From positions 1-64,000 of the forward strand of contig NZ_JAFFQR010000029.1 in assembly GCF_020736845.1 (NCBI RefSeq): a DNA stretch of 64,000 nucleotides, given 5' to 3'. Below are positions 8,271-16,080 of this stretch, piece after piece. The notes under the pieces were generated by a model that was given only the letters and a program-made list of their open reading frames with translations, did not search any database and was not told where the DNA came from. A program made the position numbers and the translations under genes. The DNA comes from Paenibacillus farraposensis (GTDB taxonomy: Bacteria > Bacillota > Bacilli > Paenibacillales > Paenibacillaceae). Position 1 is the stretch's first letter; every line of letters begins with the position of its first letter.

Positions 8271-8507
8271 ATGCATATTTGTCCCCGTTGTGATTCCAAT
8301 CGTTCAGAAGTTGTTTCCCATTCGCCGGTTGCAGGTGCCTGGGAGGTTTTGTTGTGTCCTGTATGTATGTTCACATGGCGAACCTCGGAACCAGATAGCA
8401 TTACCGATCCGGCAAAGTATAAATCAGCGTTCAAGGTCGATCCCCGGGATATTCCGAATGCGATCCACGTACCCCTGATTGCAGAACGGAAGCAGGTTCG
8501 TTCGTAA
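8271..8507 (+). CDS. bsdD: Phenolic acid decarboxylase small subunit D (BsdD/VdcD-like)
   Basis: This 78-residue protein has two CxxC pairs (CPRC near residue 4 and CPVC near residue 30) that would make a zinc ribbon. It also has the segments VVSHSPVAGAWEVLLC and FKVDPRDIPNAIHVPLIAER typical of the small D subunit of UbiD-type hydroxyarylic acid decarboxylases. An AAAGGAGTG ribosome binding site precedes the ATG. It follows the bsdC gene by 35 bases in the same operon. The D subunit is needed for activity in some members of the family. Confidence 0.85.
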   Translation: MHICPRCDSNRSEVVSHSPVAGAWEVLLCPVCMFTWRTSEPDSITDPAKYKSAFKVDPRDIPNAIHVPLIAERKQVRS

Positions 8508-8564
8508 CCGGATAAATTGTGGTATTTTGAGTATATGGGCCGAATGTAAAGGGGGTTATACTTT

Positions 8565-9026
8565 ATGCAGACACCAAGGATTGGCAAGGAGCTATTTATG
8601 CTGCTGGACGGCAAGACACTGGAGAACAAGCAGCATGAAGCGATGATGCTGCTGACGGTCACAGAGGATCAGTGGCCGCACATTGCAATGATTAGCGTAG
8701 GTGAGATTGTTGCGCTGGACGAGGGGAATTTGCGGCTGGCATTATGGCCAGGAACGACCACGACGGGCAATATGATCCGTACCGGGAAGGCAACGCTTGC
8801 GGTGTTCATCGGTGGAAAAGCGCATTATGTACGGTTGTCACTGGAGCATCTGCCGATGTTGCCCGGAGCCAAGCATGTGCGCGAGCGATTTGCGGCACGG
8901 GTGTTTGCAGCCCGAGAGGATTCGGCCCAATATGCTGATATTGTGGCAGGAGTTACGATCCGACTTAAGGAGTCGGAAGCGGTGCTGAATCGCTGGAAAG
9001 AAACGGTGACAGAACTGTTAATGTAG
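8565..9026 (+). CDS. Pyridoxamine 5'-phosphate oxidase family protein (YclD-like)
   Basis: This 153-residue protein belongs to the split-barrel flavin-binding family related to pyridoxamine phosphate oxidase. The ORF shows the expected pattern of beta strands (MMLLTVTEDQWPHIAMISVG, LRLALWPGTTTTGNMIRTGK). A homologue, yclD, follows bsdBCD in B. subtilis, so it is probably the last gene of this decarboxylase operon. A flavin role is inferred from the family, not shown. Its ribosome binding site is AAAGGGGGTTATACTTT. Confidence 0.75.
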   Translation: MQTPRIGKELFMLLDGKTLENKQHEAMMLLTVTEDQWPHIAMISVGEIVALDEGNLRLALWPGTTTTGNMIRTGKATLAVFIGGKAHYVRLSLEHLPMLPGAKHVRERFAARVFAAREDSAQYADIVAGVTIRLKESEAVLNRWKETVTELLM

Positions 9027-9041
9027 AACAGGAGGGGGAAA

Positions 9042-9370
9042 TATGATTTGCGCACAGAAATTGAAGCGCTTTCTGAAGTTCCGCTCGCATTTAATGCGGA
9101 CAAATCATCTGAATCAGCCCAATTATCCGATTTTACGAATTCATATCATACGGATTATGGTTATGGGATGGGCGTTCGCACGTTAATGGATCAAGTGGCC
9201 GGGCATGCAAACAGCTCTATTGGAGAGTTCGGCTGGTCGGGAGCAGAGGCACTTGGGTCTCTATAGATTCAAGCGAGCAGTTCTCGGTCGTATATATGCA
9301 TCAGCTTGATCCCAATATGGAAGAATACCATCATTTGGGGGTTAGTGCATCATATTACAGCTGTTTGTAA
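9042..9370 (+). pseudogene. Class C beta-lactamase-like serine hydrolase remnant
   Basis: Starting in the frame of TATGATTTG the text reads LRTEIEALSEVPLAFNADKS, matching the part of serine beta-lactamase-like proteins after the catalytic SxxK (LPLAFxPG). After a jump it continues HTDYGYGMGVRTLMDQVAG, NSSIGEFGWSGA, then shifts by one base at about 9243 to GTWVSIDSSEQFSVVYMHQL and SASYYSCL before the TAA at 9368-9370. Both the catalytic serine region and most of the middle are missing. This is the debris of an esterase/beta-lactamase gene with a large internal deletion and a frameshift, not a functional protein. Confidence 0.75.
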
Positions 9371-9543
9371 AAGAGAAGTTGCATTTAACGGCTTCACTTT
9401 TGTCCGTACTGATTTTAGTTAATAAGGACCAAATTCTCTTTAAAGCCTAAACTATTCTTTTCCAAATGTCGACATAAAACGTATGCATAAGGATTTTGCG
9501 GAATCCTTTATATTAAGTTTTACAAATGGGAGGGAATTTGATT

Positions 9544-11880
9544 TTGAAGAATAGGTGGTCCGGTTTTCTGGCGTTGGTCATCCTAATCGCAAGTTTTACA
9601 TCATATGCAGGATTCGCTTCCGCTGCTGAAGCGGTGCTTTCCAGGATTGTCCTTTCCTCTAACGAGGTAACTTTGCAGCAGGGAGATACGTCTGCGTTGA
9701 CGGCTACGGCTATTTATAACGATGGGACGACTTCAAATGTAACTGTAAGCACGGATTGGAAAAGTGATAATACAGCTATTGCTACGGTATATAACGGTAC
9801 AGTTTCAGCTAAGGGTGAAGGGGAAGCGACGGTGGTTGCGACCTATAAAGATAAGATACAATCGGTTCAGGTACATGTAACAAAAAAGGTTAAGGCACTG
9901 ACATCGGGCGTTCAAAGCCTGAGCCTGCGTTCGAAGGGTACCGGGCAGATTAATCTGACAGCGACTTACAGTGATAATACAACAGCTCAGGTTTCGGGTG
10001 ATGCTACCTGGACGTCTGATAACCAGAAGGTAGCAACCGTAGTTAATGGACTGGTTACCGCTCAGGGAGCAGGCACAGCCAATATTAAGGCTGTATACGG
10101 CCAACAAACGGTCACGATTACCGTACAGGTGGAGCAGGTCAAACGTCTGGATGCCAGTCCGTCAGAGGTTTCCCTTTTGTTGAAGGATACAGAAAAGGTT
10201 AAGTTGACAGCGACGTTCCCAGATGGAACGGTTCAGGACGTTACAGAGTCTGCCGAGTGGAGTTCGAGCAATACAGCTGTGGCGGATGTACTGAAAGGAG
10301 CCATTACCGGCTACAGCACAGGAAAAGCGACGATTACAGGCAAATATGGCACCATGTCTGCTACTATTTCGGTGGATGTTGACCAGACAAATAAGCTGAA
10401 AGCCAGCGAATCCGAAATTTTCCTCCGTTTGGATGAATCCAAGAAAATTCAGGTTTCTGCTGTTTACCCGGACGGGACGGTAACAGATATCACAGATAAA
10501 GCTACCTGGACCACAAGCGACGAGAAAATCGCGACGGTGAATAAAGGAACAATTATGGCCATTGGAGCCGGTTCAGCTACAGTGACTGCCAAATATGGTG
10601 ATAAGACTGTTTCCATCAAGACAGACGTTGAAACTTCCAGATATCTGTATTTGAGTGAGAACAAGCTGAGTCTGAATGCCAAGGAATCCAAGCAGCTCAA
10701 GCTGACCGCTACGTACGTAACAGGTGCAGAAGAGGATATTACAAGTAAAGCAGACTGGAAGTCCAGTAATGAGGATATTGCCTTTGTCAGCAAGGGTGAA
10801 GTAACAGGCTATAAAACGGGTGAGGCCACGATCACGGCTTCTTATGGCGGTAAAACGGTCTCGGCGACAGTATCCGTGAATGTGCCTGGTGATCTGGCTT
10901 TGTCCTCCAAAACAGCAACAATTGATGTTAATGAGGATTATAAGGCAACGTTGACCGCTACTTATGCCGATGGGCGTAAGGAAGATGTAACACAAGATGC
11001 AGAATGGACTTCAAGTGCGGAGGGTATTGCTTCCGTATCCAAAGGGACGATTACAGGCAAATCAGCCGGTAAGGCAGTTATTACAGCAACCTACAATGGC
11101 AAAAAACTGGCGATCAACGTACAAGTAGGCCTCGTAGACCGGTTGGAAACCGACACACGTGTCATTGCGCTCGGTGCCCAGGAAACGAAGCAGCTGAAGG
11201 TAACAGGCGTCAAGAGTGGCGATACAAAAACGGATGTAACCAAGGATGCCACCTGGACTACCGGCAATGTGAAGGTGGTCGAGGTTAGCGAGGGCTTGAT
11301 CAAAGCAAATGGCAGCGGTAAGGCAACCGTTACGGCTTCATATGGCAAGCAAACCATTACGTTTACAGTGGAAGTGGATGTAGCGCAAAAAATTGAGGCA
11401 GATACGGTCGCGTTATCACTCAAATCCGGTGATCAAAAAACGATTGCAGTTGTTGTTAAATCCAGCGATGGCAAAGAAAAAGACGTGACGTCCCAAGCTG
11501 AATGGAAAACGTCCAATTACAAAGTAGCTACGGTTAAAAAAGGCCAAGTTACGGCAGTCAGCTTCGGTAAAGCTAACATTCAGGCGAAGTTCGGCGGAAA
11601 GGTGATCAGCGTCCCTGTGGATGTAGATACACTTAAATATTTGCAAACGGACGAAGTCGTACTGAATTTGAAGGTCGGACAGCTGGCGAAAGTGACGGCT
11701 ACAGCTACGTACAAGGATGAGTCGGAAAAGGATGTCTCCAAACCGGCTGTATGGTCCTCGTCCAGAATTATTGTTGCCACCGTCAAAGACGGCAACATTA
11801 AGGCCCAGGGCAAGGGGAAAGCCGTGATCACGGTCAAATATGCAGACAAATTGACGAAGGTACAGGTGACCGTTCAGTAA
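9544..11880 (+). CDS. Secreted protein of nine bacterial Ig-like (Big_2) domains
   Basis: The protein has a signal peptide (KNRWSGFLALVILIASF... with cleavage after an AxA-type site near residue 30) followed by about nine tandem Big_2 domains of roughly 80 residues. Each has the pattern xLTATYxDGxxxDVTxxAxW, then SSNxxIATVxxGxVTAxGxGxATITAxYG. No enzymatic domain, LPXTG motif or SLH domain is visible, so it is probably secreted or loosely wall-associated. I prefer the TTG at 9544 because GGGAGGG lies ten bases upstream. The ATG at 9526 would place that ribosome binding site inside codons 2-3. The function could be adhesion or cell-wall scaffolding, as for many Big_2 proteins. Confidence 0.85.
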   Translation: MKNRWSGFLALVILIASFTSYAGFASAAEAVLSRIVLSSNEVTLQQGDTSALTATAIYNDGTTSNVTVSTDWKSDNTAIATVYNGTVSAKGEGEATVVATYKDKIQSVQVHVTKKVKALTSGVQSLSLRSKGTGQINLTATYSDNTTAQVSGDATWTSDNQKVATVVNGLVTAQGAGTANIKAVYGQQTVTITVQVEQVKRLDASPSEVSLLLKDTEKVKLTATFPDGTVQDVTESAEWSSSNTAVADVLKGAITGYSTGKATITGKYGTMSATISVDVDQTNKLKASESEIFLRLDESKKIQVSAVYPDGTVTDITDKATWTTSDEKIATVNKGTIMAIGAGSATVTAKYGDKTVSIKTDVETSRYLYLSENKLSLNAKESKQLKLTATYVTGAEEDITSKADWKSSNEDIAFVSKGEVTGYKTGEATITASYGGKTVSATVSVNVPGDLALSSKTATIDVNEDYKATLTATYADGRKEDVTQDAEWTSSAEGIASVSKGTITGKSAGKAVITATYNGKKLAINVQVGLVDRLETDTRVIALGAQETKQLKVTGVKSGDTKTDVTKDATWTTGNVKVVEVSEGLIKANGSGKATVTASYGKQTITFTVEVDVAQKIEADTVALSLKSGDQKTIAVVVKSSDGKEKDVTSQAEWKTSNYKVATVKKGQVTAVSFGKANIQAKFGGKVISVPVDVDTLKYLQTDEVVLNLKVGQLAKVTATATYKDESEKDVSKPAVWSSSRIIVATVKDGNIKAQGKGKAVITVKYADKLTKVQVTVQ

Positions 11881-11904
11881 AAGGTCCATGTTCCGTAACA
11901 TAGC

Positions 11905-11949
11905 AAAGAGCAAGCATGCGTCCAAGGACGACAGGCTTGCTCTTTTTTA
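11905..11949 (+). terminator. Intrinsic terminator of the Big_2 gene
   Basis: AGAGCAAGC (11907-11915) pairs with GCTTGCTCT (11935-11943), followed by six Ts. Confidence 0.85.
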
Positions 11950-12004
11950 TTAGGGCAGCCGCCTGAATGGATGTGCGGGGCGGCTCAGCCCACGGTATGA
12001 ATAC

Positions 12005-12907
12005 TTATTGCTCTTTAGTCGGTGCGTTGCGTGTGAGCGATTCGGTCAAACGCTTGCCGGTCGGCGTCTGGGCTAAACCGCCTTTGGCGGTCTCGCGGTG
12101 CTTCGATGGCATGGCGCTCCCAACTTCAAGCATCACGTCAATGACTTCGTCAGACGGGATGGTGCTGCGCACGCCTGCCAAGGCCATGTCCGCCGCGGCA
12201 AGCGCGGTGACAGCCCCCAGTCCGTTGCGCACGATGCACGGAATCTCCACGAGTCCGGCGACAGGGTCGCAAATCAGGCCGAGCGTGTTCTTAAGTGCGA
12301 GGCCCACGGCGTGAACGGCCTGTTCGGGCGTGCCGCCGCGCAGCTCGACCATAGCACCGGCGGCCATCCCGATGGCTGAGCCAATCTCAGCCTGACAGCC
12401 GCCCTCTGCGCCGGAAATGAAGGAGTTGTTGGCGATCACGTAGCCAATGGCTCCGGCGGCGAACAGGCCGTGCACCATATGCTTGTCATCCCAGCCAAAT
12501 CGTTCCTGGGCGCTGATGAACACGCCCGGGATGACTCCACATGAGCCTGCGGTGGGAGTGGCCACGATGCGACCCATAGATGCATTAACCTCCGACACGG
12601 AGAGGGCATAGGCCATGGCGAGCGCCGAGGCTTCACCAGAGCAGGTTTCGCCTGCCCGCAAATATTCGGCCAGGCGTTTGCCGTCACCTCCCGTCAATCC
12701 GCTGCGGGATACGGTGTCTTGTGTCTGACCGCGATGAACAGCCTCCTTCATCACGTCATAATACTCAGCCATTTGGCGAAAGATTTCTTCCTCAGGGGTG
12801 TTCGTCTCTTGGGCCTGTTCTTGAATCATCAGGCGGCTGATCGTAGTGGATTCGGCAGTACATAAAGCACTGATTTCACGTAGATGGCTAAATCGCATCT
12901 GATTCAA
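12005..12907 (-). CDS. sdaAA: L-serine dehydratase, iron-sulfur-dependent, alpha subunit
   Basis: This 300-residue catalytic subunit deaminates L-serine to pyruvate and ammonia, using a 4Fe-4S cluster. Family signs are SGLTGGDGKRL, ASMGRIVATPTAGSCGVIPG, GAEGGCQAEIGSAIGMAAGA and LGLICDPVAGLVEIPCIVRN, with conserved cysteines in the last three. A GGAGTTGAATCAG ribosome binding site precedes the ATG, and the start overlaps the end of the beta-subunit gene by 20 bases, so the two are translationally coupled. Upstream control is by a glycine riboswitch (see 13712-13905). Length is standard for the two-subunit Bacillus-type enzyme. Confidence 0.95.
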   Translation of the reverse strand: MNQMRFSHLREISALCTAESTTISRLMIQEQAQETNTPEEEIFRQMAEYYDVMKEAVHRGQTQDTVSRSGLTGGDGKRLAEYLRAGETCSGEASALAMAYALSVSEVNASMGRIVATPTAGSCGVIPGVFISAQERFGWDDKHMVHGLFAAGAIGYVIANNSFISGAEGGCQAEIGSAIGMAAGAMVELRGGTPEQAVHAVGLALKNTLGLICDPVAGLVEIPCIVRNGLGAVTALAAADMALAGVRSTIPSDEVIDVMLEVGSAMPSKHRETAKGGLAQTPTGKRLTESLTRNAPTKEQ

Positions 12908-13577
12908 CTCCTTTTTTCAAATGAATCATTTTAATCTCGTACATATGAGGTAAGGACCGCAGATTTGTGATCAGTTCAGCCGTAGCAGGACTGTCCATTT
13001 CGATGGCGGTAAGTGCTTCACCGTCCCGGCCTTTACGATCAACGTGCATATAGGCAATATTAATGTCAGCCGCGCCGAGCGCTGAAGTTACCGCACCCAA
13101 TGTACCGGGCTTATCCGAGTGGAGAAGCACCAGCGTAGGCAGCTCTCCGGTCAGATTGACCCGAAATTCGTTGAGCTGCTGGACGTGGATGCTTCCGCCT
13201 CCGATAGAGGAACCCAGCAGGGTGCGGTGATCCTCACCCTTCCACAGCTCGAAACGGACTGTGTTGGGATGAGGAGCGGGGAGGCGGCTAAAGGCGAACT
13301 CCACGCACATCCCGGCTTGCTCTGCCCACTGCTCGGCCTCCGGAATGCGGGAGTCGTCCGTATCGTAATTGAGCAGTCCTGCGATCAGCGCCAGATCTGT
13401 GCCGTGGCCTTTGTACGTATCGGCAAAAGAGCCGTACAGTGTCATGCGGGCACGGTCAGGCTGTGCGCCGAGCCAGTTCCGGGCAACGCGTGCGAGCCGC
13501 ACCGCGCCTGCAGTATGTGAGCTGGATGGTCCGGTCATGGCCGGACCGATAATGGAAAATACATCTTTAAAACGCAT
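12888..13577 (-). CDS. sdaAB: L-serine dehydratase, iron-sulfur-dependent, beta subunit
   Basis: This 229-residue subunit begins MRFKDVFSIIGPAMTGPSSS, the conserved start of SdaAB, with HTAGAVRLA following. The C-terminal 75 residues form an ACT-type domain (TLVLLHSDKPGTLGAVTSAL) that usually senses or binds the substrate amino acid. I chose the ATG at 13577 because AGGGGGCCACAC lies just upstream; the longer frame to 13676 runs into the riboswitch terminator. It is the first gene of the sdaAB-sdaAA operon and is separated from the glycine riboswitch terminator by about 100 bases. Confidence 0.94.
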   Translation of the reverse strand: MRFKDVFSIIGPAMTGPSSSHTAGAVRLARVARNWLGAQPDRARMTLYGSFADTYKGHGTDLALIAGLLNYDTDDSRIPEAEQWAEQAGMCVEFAFSRLPAPHPNTVRFELWKGEDHRTLLGSSIGGGSIHVQQLNEFRVNLTGELPTLVLLHSDKPGTLGAVTSALGAADINIAYMHVDRKGRDGEALTAIEMDSPATAELITNLRSLPHMYEIKMIHLKKGVESDAI

Positions 13578-13673
13578 GTGTGGCCCCCTGTATGTTCTAG
13601 CACCATAATATGTGGTATTGCCGCGTCTTTGCGCGGATATGACGTTTCCTAATGGTGACGCACGATGTAAGCA

Positions 13674-13715
13674 CAAAAAAGGACAGGATAAGGAAATTCC
13701 CCTTATCTCTGTCCT
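13674..13715 (-). terminator. Riboswitch-controlled terminator in the sdaAB leader
   Basis: Read on the minus strand, GGACAGAGATAAGG pairs with CCTTATCCTGTCC and is followed by TTTTTT. Its 5' stem touches the 3' side of the second glycine aptamer, so aptamer folding and terminator formation can compete. Confidence 0.85.
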
Positions 13716-13905
13716 CGTTACCTGAGAGTTTTGTGCGGTGTCGCTACCGCCTTACCCCTTGGGTGGCTTGCGCTCTCTCCAGAGTTGCGTCAGATGACGA
13801 TACATGGACCTGAGAGATTATCCGTCAGCCGGGTGCTGGCGTCTTGCTCCTTCGGTGCCTCCGGGACTGTGTGTGCTCCCTGGACGGACTCTCCCGTCAT
13901 CTTCA
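13712..13905 (-). promoter_or_regulatory. Tandem glycine riboswitch upstream of sdaAB
   Basis: Two aptamers are recognisable in the minus-strand leader. The first has a P1 stem GATGACG/CGTCATC, the GGGAGAG element, the ACCGAAGGAGCAA core and the CTCTCAGGT end. The second has GGAGAGA, the CACCCAAGGGGTAA core and CTCTCAGGTAAC. A linker of a few bases joins them, and an intrinsic terminator follows. By analogy with gcvT leaders, glycine binding should prevent termination and switch on serine dehydratase, coupling glycine excess to serine breakdown. The ON polarity is inferred. Confidence 0.92.
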
Positions 13906-13930
13906 TTCGCGTATACTATTCTACATTCTT

Positions 13931-13959
13931 AGAGTAATCTATGCTGTGCCTGCTGTCAA
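13931..13959 (-). promoter_or_regulatory. Putative sigma-A promoter of the sda operon
   Basis: On the minus strand TTGACA (13959-13954) is followed after 17 bases by TACTCT (13936-13931), just upstream of the first glycine aptamer. The -35 box is perfect; the -10 box is weak. Confidence 0.5.
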
Positions 13960-14115
13960 TTACAGGGTTCGATTTTTTACATACACCAGTGCGTTTCCCC
14001 TCGAAAAAAATAAATTTTACATAATTATGGATGAAATCAGGAAGGAATTAGAAGATTGATAGCTAATCTGATAGAGGACAATACCATTTATAGATAATAG
14101 GAGGGATATTAACGT

Positions 14116-15765
14116 ATGGCAAAAGGTTTGCACTTCACAGGTTCACGCTTGAAAAGAATGCTGCATCTGGCAGCGATGATATCATTGCTGATCGGAATTT
14201 TTGTTCCATTCGGTCTGGCCAAGGCCGAGGGAGTATTGACGGTGGCGGAGGCACTCCAGCGTCAAAGCAGTGGTGGTAAAGTGACCGTAGAGGGTTATAT
14301 CGTCGGACATGCGACCGGATCGAGAACGGCCAACTTTTCCAGCCCGTTTGCGAATGATTTTAACGTATTAATTGCTGATCAGGCCAATCAGCGCAATACG
14401 TCTGATCTATTGAATGTACAGCTTACATCAGCGTACAGAGGGCAATTCGGGCTTTCAGGCCACCCCGAGCTGATCGGCAGCAAAATCCGTGTGACGGGTA
14501 CGCTTGGCACCTACAACAATTTTGGCGGACTGAAAAGCCCAAGCACTGTGGAGCTGGTGAGTGGAAGCGATTCGGGGGAGCCTGGTAATCCAGGCAATCC
14601 AGGCAATCCAGGCAATCCAGGCAATCCGAGTGATCCGGGTAATCCGGACCCTGGCAGCCCGGGTCAACCCGGTACTACATTGCCGGATGGAAAAGGCAAA
14701 AAGGTGCTGTTTGATAATACACATGCACAGACGGCTGGAGCCGCGGACTGGGTCATTGATGGCGCCTTCTCCGATTTTGCGGGCGGGCTGCGTAATGCAG
14801 GCTTTACGGTGGACCAGCTGAACCGCAGCATTCCTTTTACCTATGGAGAGCAGGCTATAACTTATGACAAGCTGCGCCAGTACGATGTGTTCATCATCGG
14901 TGAAGCGAATGTTCCTTTCAAGGCATCCGAGCAGGCTGCTTTGCTGCAATATGTGAAGAACGGAGGTGGTGTCTTCTTTATCTCCGACCACTATAATGCA
15001 GACCGTAACAAAAACCGCTGGGATTCTTCCGAGGTCATGAACGGATACCGTCGCGGCGCCTATACCAATCCGGCCAAAGGCATGAATGCGGAAGAAGCGG
15101 CATCGCCGGCCATGCAGGGATTAACCAGCTCCGACTGGCTGGCGGCGAACTTTGGCGTTCGTTTCCGTTATAACGCGCTTGGTGACGTGAACGCTACGGA
15201 TCTTGTAGCCGCAGATCAATCCTTTGGCATTACGAAGGGTGTGCGCTCGATAGCCATGCATGCCGGATCGACACTGGCTGTTATCGACCCGACCAAGTCC
15301 AAAGGGATTGCTTATATCCCTGCAGGCACAAAAAAATGGGGGAACGCGGTAGACCAGGGTGTCTATAACGGCGGAGGCCGTGCCGAAGGACCTTTTGCCG
15401 CGATCTCCAAGGTAGGACAGGGCAAAGCGGCATTCATCGGGGATTCTTCACCTGTCGAAGACGCCACGCCCAAATATGTGCGTGAGGAAAATGGACAGTC
15501 AAAGAAGACATACGATGGCTTCAAGGAAGTGGACGATGCGACCTTCCTGGTGCAAACCGTCCAATGGCTTGCATGGAAGCAGGACTACACGAAGCTGTCC
15601 GATGCGGCAGGTCTAACCCTTGACCAGCCGACGAAGCTTCTGCCGTTCGAGGAGCCTGCGGATTCAACGGAACCGCAGCCTGAACCTTGGTCCGCTCCGG
15701 CGGCAGGATACAAATGGTACGATTCAAAAACGTACAAGCCCGGCTCCTATGGAGCGGCTTCATAA
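14116..15765 (+). CDS. Secreted DUF6359-type OB-fold plus amidotransferase-like protein
   Basis: This 549-residue protein has a signal peptide (hydrophobic core near residues 15-34, cleavage near AKAEG). Residues 40-150 form an OB-fold-like domain (TVAEALQRQSSGGKVTVEGY, LLNVQLTSAYRGQFGL, GSKIRVTGTLGTYNNFGG) of the kind found in Bacillus extracellular nucleases such as YhcR. A Gly-Asn-Pro repeat linker follows (156-180). Residues 190-510 read as a class I amidotransferase-like domain (KKVLFDNTHAQTAGAADWVI, YDVFIIGEANVPF, YVKNGGGVFFISDHYNADRN), as in DUF4350 and related GldG-type proteins. No nuclease active site is evident. A GGAGG site precedes the ATG. Such proteins are often labelled DNA-binding, but I would call the biochemical role unknown. 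Confidence 0.75.
   Translation: MAKGLHFTGSRLKRMLHLAAMISLLIGIFVPFGLAKAEGVLTVAEALQRQSSGGKVTVEGYIVGHATGSRTANFSSPFANDFNVLIADQANQRNTSDLLNVQLTSAYRGQFGLSGHPELIGSKIRVTGTLGTYNNFGGLKSPSTVELVSGSDSGEPGNPGNPGNPGNPGNPSDPGNPDPGSPGQPGTTLPDGKGKKVLFDNTHAQTAGAADWVIDGAFSDFAGGLRNAGFTVDQLNRSIPFTYGEQAITYDKLRQYDVFIIGEANVPFKASEQAALLQYVKNGGGVFFISDHYNADRNKNRWDSSEVMNGYRRGAYTNPAKGMNAEEAASPAMQGLTSSDWLAANFGVRFRYNALGDVNATDLVAADQSFGITKGVRSIAMHAGSTLAVIDPTKSKGIAYIPAGTKKWGNAVDQGVYNGGGRAEGPFAAISKVGQGKAAFIGDSSPVEDATPKYVREENGQSKKTYDGFKEVDDATFLVQTVQWLAWKQDYTKLSDAAGLTLDQPTKLLPFEEPADSTEPQPEPWSAPAAGYKWYDSKTYKPGSYGAAS
14582..14640 (+). repeat. 9-bp tandem repeat encoding Gly-Asn-Pro linker
   Basis: Units of GGCAATCCA and close variants are repeated about six times, coding for GNP tripeptides that separate the two domains of the secreted protein. 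Copy number could vary by slippage. Confidence 0.85.
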
Positions 15766-15803
15766 TCAGCGAAGAGCACGCGAGGCTCTGGCTAGTTCTA
15801 GCC

Positions 15804-15840
15804 AACCGCTTGATCCCATGGGGATTAAGCGGTTTTTACT
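15804..15840 (+). terminator. Intrinsic terminator
   Basis: AACCGCTTGATCCC pairs with GGGATTAAGCGGTT around a three-base loop, followed by Ts. It ends the transcript of the secreted OB-fold protein. Confidence 0.85.
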
Positions 15841-16080
15841 AGACGAGTTGAGGCATTTACCTTGGACAATGCAGCTGGAATGTCATCCCGGCAGGAAGTG
15901 GATTGAGAAGTGTTTCCGTCAGCGCGGGTGTCCTTTTGCCACTGTCCTGGATACGAATTCCCTTGCGGCAGGGCTGAATCGTTGGCACTTTTGCGCTGTA
16001 CCTATTTTGCGGGGAATGCCTTAGGGTCAGTTGGAGCTGATTTATCAGTCTGACCGTCATTTTGGAGAAGCCGTTAAGCT
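15841..16080. other. Intergenic region, no gene recognised
   Basis: Short ORFs exist on both strands but none has a ribosome binding site or recognisable protein. The minus strand is the 3' side of the amino-acid transporter operon and shows no clear terminator here. Confidence 0.35.

Noticed and set aside
8003..8662. 219-codon minus-strand ORF across ubiD, bsdD and the next gene
   Set aside because: It crosses three better-supported genes in antisense, with no ribosome binding site or recognisable domain.
13731..14059. Short plus-strand ORFs opposite the glycine riboswitch
   Set aside because: The conserved RNA elements on the minus strand explain this sequence; the ORFs have no similarity or ribosome binding site.
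14582..14640. Short tandem repeats considered as a possible CRISPR
   Set aside because: The 9-bp repeats lack spacers and are in frame within a coding linker. No repeat-spacer arrays or cas genes were seen.
14455..14991. 178-codon minus-strand ORF with Ile-Thr-Arg-Ile/Trp repeats
   Set aside because: The repeats are simply the antisense of the GNP-coding tandem repeat.
15620..16024. 134-codon plus-strand ORF spanning the end of the secreted protein gene
   Set aside because: It overlaps a supported gene and a terminator in another frame and shows no recognisable protein.
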